Shown here in pieces: positions 7,076 to 11,826 of a stretch of 11,826 nucleotides of DNA. A program made the position numbers and the translations under genes. This stretch comes from CAVPEW01 sp050247895 (GTDB lineage: Bacteria; Actinomycetota; Acidimicrobiia; Acidimicrobiales; VFJN01). The stretch's first letter is position 1, and every line of letters starts with the position of its first letter. Location of the stretch: contig JBFWTJ010000106.1 of assembly GCA_050247895.1 (NCBI GenBank), positions 1-11,826 on the forward strand, read 5' to 3'. A model generated the notes under the pieces. That model saw only the letters and a list, made by a program, of their open reading frames with translations, searched no databases and had not been told where the DNA came from.

Positions 7076-7603
7076 TCAGGTGACGGACCGGGCCCTCCGA
7101 CCGGTCCCCATGACCCGGTCGCGTGCCTGCGGGTCGTCGGCCAGCCGTTCGGCCTCTCGGACCACCGCGGTCGAGAACCTCCCGACCAGCTCGGCCAGCG
7201 TGTCCTGCTCGTCGGCGGTGAAGTCGGCGAGCAGGTCCTTCAACACCTCGACCCGTCGGGCCGTGATGGCCAGGTGCAGGTCGGCGCCTTCGGGGGTGAG
7301 CTTGATCACCACGGCGCGGCCGTCCGAACGGTCGGCCTCGCGCACCACCAGGCCCTTGCGGACCAGGCGGTCGATGGCACGGGTCAGGGTCGAGGCGTCG
7401 ATCCGCAGCGCCGTGGCGAGGTCGCCGGCGCGCCACGGCCCTTCGGCCAGGAGGTCCATGGTGTCGACCTGCCCGAGCTCCATGCCCTGCCCGTAGATCC
7501 ACGTCTTGAGCGGGGAGACCTGCAGGACCCGGCGCAGCTCGCGCAGGTCGGCCGCCAGGCGCAGCGCCAGCGACTGCTCGTCCTCCCCCCGTCGTGCCCC
7601 CAA
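7076..7603 (-). CDS. MarR-family transcriptional regulator
   Basis: 175 residues with the MarR winged-helix core: the segment at 55-106 holds GPWRAGDLATALRIDAS, recognition-helix residues TLTRAIDRLVRKGLV, the wing READRSDGRAVVIKLT and PEG. Flanking helices (about 10-40 and 108-155) would form the dimer interface. MarR proteins are usually dimeric repressors released by small aromatic or carboxylic ligands. The start is TTG at 7603-7601, with GGGGGAG 5 nt upstream; no in-frame ATG gives a better start. A sigma70-like promoter with a palindrome over the -10 box lies directly upstream, pointing to autoregulation. It reads in the same direction as the CoA-ligase operon, with the 97-nt hairpin-containing spacer between them, so it is the likely local regulator of the catabolic genes. 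Its effector is unknown. Confidence 0.93.
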   Translation of the reverse strand: MGARRGEDEQSLALRLAADLRELRRVLQVSPLKTWIYGQGMELGQVDTMDLLAEGPWRAGDLATALRIDASTLTRAIDRLVRKGLVVREADRSDGRAVVIKLTPEGADLHLAITARRVEVLKDLLADFTADEQDTLAELVGRFSTAVVREAERLADDPQARDRVMGTGRRARSVT

Positions 7604-7625
7604 CCGATCTCCCCCTTCGAACTGC

Positions 7626-7638
7626 TTGCATGATGCAA
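7626..7638. promoter_or_regulatory. Probable MarR operator palindrome
   Basis: TTGCATGATGCAA is a perfect 6+6 palindrome around one base. It resembles the short AT-containing palindromes bound by MarR dimers and covers the predicted -10 box of the adjacent marR gene. Binding there would block RNA polymerase, giving autorepression. It also lies about 40-50 bp before the divergent yeiH-like gene, so it could affect that gene as well. Identification as operator is inferred from position and symmetry. Confidence 0.6.
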
Positions 7639-7658
7639 TTACCCCGGAGGGCCGTCAA
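7630..7658 (-). promoter_or_regulatory. Sigma70-like promoter of the MarR gene
   Basis: On the minus strand, TTGACG (7658-7653, five of six matches to the -35 consensus) is followed after exactly 17 nt by CATCAT (7635-7630, four of six matches to the -10). The predicted transcript would start near 7622, giving a leader of about 19 nt that contains the GGGGGAG ribosome binding site of the TTG start. It is one of the few AT-richer spots in the window. Not experimentally shown. Confidence 0.55.
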
Positions 7659-7668
7659 CAGCCTAAGC

Positions 7669-7688
7669 CATAGGTCATGCCTATGACC
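7669..7688. promoter_or_regulatory. Overlapping palindromes at the yeiH-like start
   Basis: Two nested inverted repeats overlap: CATAGG-5 nt-CCTATG (7669-7685) and GGTCAT-GCCT-ATGACC (7673-7688). They cover both candidate ATG codons of the membrane-protein gene (7677 and 7683). They could be a regulator binding site over a leaderless start or a small hairpin. With arms of 6 bp, chance occurrence is possible. Confidence 0.35.
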
Positions 7689-8768
7689 CTCGCGGCGACC
7701 GCCCCCTACTGGCCCGTCCGGGGCGTCGGGATCATCCGTGCCGTGGAGGCTGGACCGCCCGCGGCGGGCGTGGAGACCGACGGCTCGTCGGGCTCGGTGC
7801 GTCCCGGCCTGGTCCTGGTGGCCGCCGGGGTCGCCGTGGCCGTCGGGCTCCACCACCTCGTGGAGCCGGTCTCGCCGCTCATCGCGGCCGCGGTCCTGGG
7901 CGTGTTGGCCACCAACCTCGGCCTCGTGCCCGAGGCGGCCCGACCGGGCCTGGACTTCGCGGCCAAGCGGCTGCTGCGCCTCGGCGTCGTGCTGCTCGGC
8001 CTCCAGCTGTCGTTCGCCGAGGCCTCCCGGTTGGGCTGGGTCGGGGTCGTGGCCGTGGTCGCGGTGGTGGTCGCCACCTTCGTCGGGACCCGCTGGCTGG
8101 GCCGGCGCCTCGGCGTCTCGCGGGGCCTGTCGCTGCTCACCGCGACCGGCTTCTCGATCTGCGGTGCTTCGGCCATCGCCGCCATGCAGGGCGTCGCCGG
8201 GGAGGACGAGGACGACGTGGCCTTCGCCCTCGCGCTGGTGACGGTCTTCGGCACCGCGGCGATCGTCGTGCTCCCACTGGTCGGGCACCTGCTCGGGCTG
8301 GGCCCGACCGACTTCGGGGTGTGGGTCGGCGCGAGCGTCCACGACATCGCCCAGGTCGTGGCCACCTCGTCGACCGGGGGCGCCGACGCCCTGCGGGCCG
8401 CGGTCGTGGTCAAGCTGACCCGCGTGCTGGCCCTGGCGCCGATGGTCGCCCTGGCCGGCGCCCGCCGCCGGGCCCGGGCCGGGAGCACGGGGGCCGTGCG
8501 GCCGCCGCTGGTGCCGGGCTTCGTCGTGGCGTTCGTGGCCATGGTGCTGGTGCGCAACACCGGGGCCGTGCCCGAGGGCGTGCTCGACGCGGCCCGCTCG
8601 GTGGAGACGGTGCTGATGGCCGCGGCGCTCGTCGGCCTCGGCGCCGGCGTCGACGTGCGCCGCCTGCGCCGCACCGGGCCCCGCCCGCTCGTGCTCGGGG
8701 CGACCTCGTGGGTGCTCGTGGCCGGCCTGGCCCTGGCCTCGACGCTCGCGACGAGGCCCTTCCGTTGA
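7677..8768 (+). CDS. yeiH: YeiH/UPF0324 family membrane protein (putative sulfate exporter family)
   Basis: 363 residues from the first ATG; the family is about 330-350. After a variable head, about ten hydrophobic segments run from about residue 42 to the end. Diagnostic motifs are GFSICGASAIAA (158-169), GASVHDIAQVVAT (218-230) and KLTRVLALAP (246-255), which match PF03601 (UPF0324, YeiH/YadS, labelled putative sulfate exporter). It acts in the cytoplasmic membrane; the transported solute is not proven, though sulfonate or sulfite contexts are reported for relatives. Start choices are ATG 7677, ATG 7683 (would fit a leaderless transcript) or GTG 7743, nearer the conserved region. None has a good ribosome binding site, so up to 22 residues are uncertain. 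It is divergent from the MarR gene and 22 nt upstream of a LysR gene, as in yeiE/yeiH neighbourhoods, suggesting LysR control. Confidence 0.9.
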   Translation: MPMTLAATAPYWPVRGVGIIRAVEAGPPAAGVETDGSSGSVRPGLVLVAAGVAVAVGLHHLVEPVSPLIAAAVLGVLATNLGLVPEAARPGLDFAAKRLLRLGVVLLGLQLSFAEASRLGWVGVVAVVAVVVATFVGTRWLGRRLGVSRGLSLLTATGFSICGASAIAAMQGVAGEDEDDVAFALALVTVFGTAAIVVLPLVGHLLGLGPTDFGVWVGASVHDIAQVVATSSTGGADALRAAVVVKLTRVLALAPMVALAGARRRARAGSTGAVRPPLVPGFVVAFVAMVLVRNTGAVPEGVLDAARSVETVLMAAALVGLGAGVDVRRLRRTGPRPLVLGATSWVLVAGLALASTLATRPFR

Positions 8769-8778
8769 ACCGCTGCCA

Positions 8779-8790
8779 TAGCCTCGGCCG
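8779..8790 (+). promoter_or_regulatory. Possible leaderless -10 element before the LysR gene
   Basis: TAGCCT (8779-8784) fits the actinobacterial TANNNT -10 pattern and is followed by 6 nt and the ATG at 8791, the spacing expected if transcription starts at the A of the start codon. There is no Shine-Dalgarno sequence in the 22-nt gap. No -35 box is evident. Weak but consistent. Confidence 0.3.
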
Positions 8791-9693
8791 ATGACCCGGC
8801 GCGGACCGCTGCCCGACCTGGCGTCGCTGGCCGTGTTCGTCGACGCGGTGGAGCACGGGAGCATCACCCGGGCCGCGGAGGAGTCGGGGATCAGCCAGCC
8901 GTCGGCCAGCGCCCGCCTGCGCCAGCTCGAGCGGCAGCTTGGCGTGGCCCTGCTGGAGCGCTCGCCGTCGGGCGTGCGTCCGACCGACGCCGGCCGGGTC
9001 CTGTCCGGCTGGGCCCTGGAGGTCCTCCACGCCACGGACCGCCTCGTGGCCGGGGCCGGCTCGCTCGGGGCCGCCCGCCGGGCCAGCCTCCACGTGGCGG
9101 CGAGCTTCACGATCGCCGAGCTGCTGATGCCGGCCTGGCTGGGCGAGCTCCACGCCACCCGGCCCGACCTGCGGGCCACCCTCGAGGTGCGGAACTCGGC
9201 CGGCGTGCAGGAGCTGGTGCTGGGCGACGCCGACATCGAGGTGGGCTTCGTGGAGGGGCCCGAGGTCGACCGGCGGCTCGCGGCCCAGGTGGTGGACGAC
9301 GACGTCCTGGTCGTGGTGGTCGACGTGACCCACCCGTGGCGGCGGCGCCGGCGACCGATCGGCGCCGAGCAGCTGGCCCGCACCGCGCTCGTGCTGCGCG
9401 AGCCCGGGTCGGGCACCCGCGAGTCGCTGCTGCGCACGCTGCGGGACCGGGGCGTCGAGCCTCGGGTGGCGCTCGAGCTCGGCTCCACCGCGGCCGTGCT
9501 GCGGGCCGTCTACGACGGGGTCGGGCCCACCGTCATCAGCAGCCGGGCCGCGGCGGCGGAGGTCGCGGCGGGCCGGCTCCACGAGGTGCCGACCGAGGGC
9601 CTGGACCTGCGGCGCCAGCTCCGCGCCGTGTGGCGCAAGGGCGTGCGCCTGGGACCCGGTGCCCGGGCCCTGCTCGCCATCGCCGGCCGGTAG
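8791..9693 (+). CDS. LysR-type transcriptional regulator (YeiE-like by context)
   Basis: 300 residues, standard LysR length. The N-terminal winged helix-turn-helix spans about 8-68: LASLAVFVDAVEHGSITRAA, then ESGISQPSASARLRQLERQL, then GVALLERSPSGVRPTDAGRV. A linker helix follows, then a periplasmic-binding-like effector domain (about 90-290) with LHVAASFTIAELLMPAWLGE (95-114), ADIEVGFVEGP (147-157) and REPGSGTRE (204-212). The last motif is typical of LysR members that sense small anions (the CysB/CbbR/YeiE branch). It lies directly after the YeiH-like gene on the same strand. By synteny it probably senses a sulfur or carboxylate anion and controls that exporter; in most LysR pairs the regulator is divergent, so the co-directional order is notable. 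The ATG has no ribosome binding site, but the reading frame and HTH position support it. Confidence 0.93.
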   Translation: MTRRGPLPDLASLAVFVDAVEHGSITRAAEESGISQPSASARLRQLERQLGVALLERSPSGVRPTDAGRVLSGWALEVLHATDRLVAGAGSLGAARRASLHVAASFTIAELLMPAWLGELHATRPDLRATLEVRNSAGVQELVLGDADIEVGFVEGPEVDRRLAAQVVDDDVLVVVVDVTHPWRRRRRPIGAEQLARTALVLREPGSGTRESLLRTLRDRGVEPRVALELGSTAAVLRAVYDGVGPTVISSRAAAAEVAAGRLHEVPTEGLDLRRQLRAVWRKGVRLGPGARALLAIAGR

Positions 9694-9793
9694 GTCGGCC
9701 CGAAGGCCCTCGTCGGCGCGGTGCACCGGATCGGGGACGACGCAGGGTGGCTCGTCGGCCGCGTCCCGGTCCCCGTGCCGGAGCCGGGGTGGT

Positions 9794-9814
9794 CGCCGGG
9801 CAGCTCGCCCGGCG
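9794..9814. terminator. Hairpin between convergent LysR and CbiO genes
   Basis: CGCCGGGC and GCCCGGCG pair perfectly (8 bp, 5-nt loop). The hairpin lies 9 nt beyond the cbiO stop and about 100 nt beyond the LysR stop. There is no T-run on either side, which is common for GC-rich actinobacterial terminators. The rest of the 129-nt gap shows nothing clearly functional. Confidence 0.45.
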
Positions 9815-9822
9815 CGGCGGGA

Positions 9823-10563
9823 TCAGGTCCGGATGCGGTCGACGGTGACGCCGCGGGGGAGCTCGAGGCGGTGGCGGGCCAGGAGCGCGGCGTCGGAGAG
9901 GAGCTCGTCGGTGGGCCCGTCGGCGACGAGCCGGCCGGCGTCGACGATGACGGCCCGGGGGCACAGCTCGAGGGCGTAGAGCAGGTCGTGGGTGACGACC
10001 AGGGTCGTCAGCGAGAGGGCATCGAGCACCGCGGTGAGCTCGCGGCGTGCCGCCGGGTCGAGGTTCGACGTCGGCTCGTCGAGCACGAGGACCTCGGGCC
10101 GCATGGACAGCACGGTGGCGATGGCGGCCCGGCGGCGCTGGCCGAAGCTGAGGTGGTGGGGGGCCCGCCCGCCCAGGTCGGACAGCCCGACGGTGCCGAG
10201 CGCGGCGGCGACCCTCTCGTCCAGCTCGGGGCCCCGCACCCCCAGGTTGGCCGGCCCGATGGCGACGTCGTCGCGCACCGTCGGCATGAAGAGCTGGTCG
10301 TCGGGGTCCTGGAACACGATGCCGACCCGCCGGCGCACCTCCCGGAACGACGACGGCTCGACCGTCAGCCCGCCGATGGCCACCGAGCCCTGCGTGGGTC
10401 GCAGGATGCCGTTGAGGTGCAGGGCCAGGGTGGTCTTGCCCGAGCCGTTGGGTCCCAGGACGGCGATCCGCTCGCCGGTCCCGACGGCCAGGTCGATCCC
10501 GTCGAGGGCGAGGTGGCCGTCGGGGTAGCGGTAGGTGACCCCGGTGAGCTCGACGGTGGTCAT
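9823..10563 (-). CDS. cbiO: Cobalt/nickel ECF transporter ATPase (CbiO)
   Basis: 246 residues. It is a complete ABC ATPase: Walker A GPNGSGKTT (37-45), Q-loop with Gln85 in FQDPDDQLF, signature LSFGQRRRAAIA (138-149), Walker B VLVLDEPTSNLD (158-169) and the switch His192 in VTHD. The FQDPDDQLF Q-loop is characteristic of energy-coupling-factor ATPases (CbiO/EcfA). It hydrolyses ATP at the membrane to drive metal uptake with CbiM, CbiN and CbiQ. ATG at 10563-10561 overlaps the cbiQ stop as ATGA; a longer in-frame opening upstream is the antisense-like extension through cbiQ and was rejected because the ABC fold begins at this Met. It is the last gene of the operon and is followed by a hairpin. 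It is shorter than some CbiO proteins (about 270) but has no missing motif. Confidence 0.95.
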   Translation of the reverse strand: MTTVELTGVTYRYPDGHLALDGIDLAVGTGERIAVLGPNGSGKTTLALHLNGILRPTQGSVAIGGLTVEPSSFREVRRRVGIVFQDPDDQLFMPTVRDDVAIGPANLGVRGPELDERVAAALGTVGLSDLGGRAPHHLSFGQRRRAAIATVLSMRPEVLVLDEPTSNLDPAARRELTAVLDALSLTTLVVTHDLLYALELCPRAVIVDAGRLVADGPTDELLSDAALLARHRLELPRGVTVDRIRT

Positions 10564-11336
10564 CGCAGGGCCACCGTGGCGAGCAGGAGGGCGAGCGCCG
10601 CCGTGGCGGGGATCGCCATGGCGGCGAGCCACTGGGCCCGTCCGGCCCGGGCCTGGTGCAGGGCGGGCATGGCGCCGTCGTAGCCGCGGGACAGCATGGC
10701 CAGGTGGACCCGCTCGCCGCGCTCGTAGCTGCGCACGAACAGGGTGCCCGCGGTGGCCGCCACGGCCCGGGCCTGCCACAGCCAGCGGGGGTCGTCGGCC
10801 CGGGAAAGCCGGGCGATCCGGGTCCGGCGGGCGTCGGCCGCGATCACGTCGAGGTAGCGGACCATGAACCCTGCGATGGCCACCAGGACCCGGGGCACCC
10901 GGAGGCGCTCGAGGCCGGCCAGCACGTCGGCCGGCGGCGTGGTGGCCACCAGCACCAGCGAGGCGGCCAGGCCCAGCACCGACTTGGCCAGGATCGTGCC
11001 CGCGGCGACCAGGCCGGGCCGGGAGAGCGCCAGCCCGGCGACCTCGACGCGGGGGGCCTGGCCGACCAGGGGCAGGAGCACGGCGAACCCCACGAAGGGC
11101 AGGTCGAAGCGCAGGGCCCGCAGGACGAACCCGGGGCGGAGGCGGGCCAGGCCGGCCGCGGTGCCGGCGAGGAGGGCATGGAACGCGAACAGCCAGCCGA
11201 GGTGCCAGGGGGTGGCCACGACCACGGCCACGAAGGCCAGCGTGGCCGCGACCTTGACCTCGGGCGCGAGCCGGTGGACGGGCGTGTCGCGGTGGGTGTG
11301 GAACCCGCCGGTCCCGCCGCCGTGCCCGGCGCCCAC
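10560..11336 (-). CDS. cbiQ: Cobalt/nickel ECF transporter transmembrane protein (CbiQ/EcfT)
   Basis: 258 residues. The His-containing N-terminus (GHGGGTGGFHTHRDTPVHRL, 4-22) and APEVKVAAT (24-32) are typical of CbiQ. Hydrophobic segments are at about 28-45, 47-63, 80-95, 107-131 and 233-256. The cytoplasmic coupling helices carry the two Ala-Arg-Gly-like motifs, ADARRTRIARLSRADD (167-182) and LAMLSRGYDGAMP (212-224), which contact the ATPase. It is the membrane scaffold linking the substrate-binding CbiM to CbiO. The GTG start at 11336-11334 is 7 nt after the cbiN stop, with no strong ribosome binding site, so translation is probably coupled. Its stop overlaps cbiO by 4 nt. Metal specificity (cobalt or nickel) cannot be decided from this subunit. 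Confidence 0.93.
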   Translation of the reverse strand: MGAGHGGGTGGFHTHRDTPVHRLAPEVKVAATLAFVAVVVATPWHLGWLFAFHALLAGTAAGLARLRPGFVLRALRFDLPFVGFAVLLPLVGQAPRVEVAGLALSRPGLVAAGTILAKSVLGLAASLVLVATTPPADVLAGLERLRVPRVLVAIAGFMVRYLDVIAADARRTRIARLSRADDPRWLWQARAVAATAGTLFVRSYERGERVHLAMLSRGYDGAMPALHQARAGRAQWLAAMAIPATAALALLLATVALR

Positions 11337-11343
11337 CGCCGGG

Positions 11344-11667
11344 TCAGGCCGATCGGGGGGTGGGCTCGCCGCGCCGGCGGACCAGCGCGAAGGTGCCGGC
11401 GGCGACGGCGAAGGTGATCGCCACGCCGAGCAGGCCGGCCAGCCCGGTGGACAGCCGCTCGTCGTCGACGCCCTCGACGGCGTAGTCGGCGGTCGGGAGG
11501 TCGCCCATGGCGTGGTCGGTGGCCGTGTCGATGAAGCCCTTGTCGATGGCGACCTTCTCGAGGCCGTCGGGGGAGCTGCTGGCCTGCGGGCTCGCGAAGA
11601 CGGCCAGGACGACGGCGACGGCGAGGAAGGCGGCGATGAACGCCCCGAACCTGAGGCGGGGGGTCAT
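11344..11667 (-). CDS. cbiN: PDGLE-domain CbiN/NikN-type accessory membrane protein
   Basis: 107 residues, two transmembrane helices (about 8-25 and 78-95) with an outside loop between them. The loop starts with SPDGLEKVAIDKGFID (32-47), the PDGLE motif of PF13190, which is the metal-transporter N component. CbiN/NikN acts on CbiM to load the metal ion and is needed for uptake. The ATG at 11667-11665 overlaps the cbiM stop as ATGA, confirming the order M-N-Q-O. The protein ends in the basic RRRGEPTPRSA. Separate (not fused to CbiM) in this genome. Confidence 0.9.
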   Translation of the reverse strand: MTPRLRFGAFIAAFLAVAVVLAVFASPQASSSPDGLEKVAIDKGFIDTATDHAMGDLPTADYAVEGVDDERLSTGLAGLLGVAITFAVAAGTFALVRRRGEPTPRSA

Positions 11668-11826
11668 GCCAGCGCTCCGGCGGCCGGGACGTCCACGAGG
11701 CCGTCGGCGCCCTCGACCAGGTCGGGCCGGGTGGCCAGCACGGCGCCGATGGTCAGGGCGGTGATGAGGCCCTCGCCGATGCCGATGAGGACGTGCACGC
11801 CGACCATGGCGCCGGCGACCGTGCCC
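11664..11826 (-). CDS. cbiM: CbiM-type cobalt/nickel substrate-binding membrane subunit, C-terminal part, cut by window edge
   Basis: 53 residues of the C-terminus are visible, running into the right window edge; the family is about 210-230 long. The visible piece includes GTVAGAMVGVHVLIGIGEGL and ITALTIGAVLATRPDLVEG. The H-LIGIGEGLITAL motif is the characteristic last transmembrane segment of CbiM/NikM. It is the S component that binds the metal through its N-terminal His, not visible here. The stop TGA at 11666-11664 overlaps the cbiN ATG. The operon promoter, and any cobalamin riboswitch, would lie beyond the right edge. Confidence 0.9.
   Translation of the reverse strand, partial: GTVAGAMVGVHVLIGIGEGLITALTIGAVLATRPDLVEGADGLVDVPAAGALA

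Noticed and set aside
4835..7083. Long plus-strand frames opposite the CoA ligase and amidohydrolase genes
   Set aside because: They are antisense shadows; the minus strand carries full conserved motifs, proper starts and overlaps.
7071..9488. Long minus-strand frame through the yeiH-like and LysR genes
   Set aside because: It reads Arg/Ser/Pro/Gly-rich text without domains, while the plus strand has intact membrane and LysR motifs.
9719..9779. Distant complementary segments (CGGGGAC / GTCCCCG) as a second terminator
   Set aside because: Only 7 bp with a loop of about 30 nt in very GC-rich DNA; not above chance.
1..11826. Mobile elements, CRISPR, tRNA/rRNA or attachment sites
   Set aside because: No transposase or integrase motifs, no regularly spaced repeats and no tRNA-like cloverleaf were recognised by eye.

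Overview
The window is extremely GC-rich, densely coding and strand-biased, with strong third-position G/C preference, frequent GTG/TTG starts and many 4-nt stop/start overlaps. This suggests a high-GC actinobacterium (Actinomycetota, perhaps an Acidimicrobiia-like lineage). The lineage is inferred from composition and gene style, because no rRNA or other phylogenetic marker is present. Thirteen protein genes are supported, two of them cut by the window edges. No tRNA, rRNA, CRISPR array, transposase, integrase or prophage signal was seen.

Region A (about 1-7640, minus strand) is a catabolic-looking gene string. In transcription order it holds a MarR-type regulator, succinyl-CoA-synthetase-like beta and alpha subunits, a PF04909-type amidohydrolase, a lipoprotein substrate-binding protein of the nitrate/taurine/NMT1 class, HyuA and HyuB (HyuB runs off the left edge). 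Genes inside the beta/alpha/amidohydrolase block and inside the SBP/hyuA/hyuB block overlap by 4-8 nt. The blocks are separated by two spacers, each carrying a perfect inverted repeat. The logical reading is uptake of a small, probably nitrogen-containing or carbonyl compound, ATP-dependent ring opening or carboxylation by HyuAB, hydrolysis, and activation to a CoA thioester by an NDP-forming acyl-CoA synthetase, controlled by MarR. The substrate is unknown. Two of the enzymes depart from the canonical residues of their families, which makes this the most novel part of the window.

Region B (7604-9693) begins with a divergent intergenic region. It has a good marR promoter whose -10 box lies in a 13-bp palindrome, so MarR autoregulation is likely. 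On the plus strand follow a YeiH/UPF0324 (putative sulfate exporter family) membrane protein and a LysR-type regulator, an arrangement resembling the yeiE-yeiH pair of enterobacteria. Both may be expressed from leaderless transcripts.

Region C (9823-11826, minus strand) is a CbiMNQO-type energy-coupling cobalt or nickel importer: the CbiM C-terminus (cut by the right edge), a PDGLE-domain CbiN, the CbiQ/EcfT transmembrane protein and the CbiO ATPase. It converges on the LysR gene, with a hairpin between them that may act as terminator.
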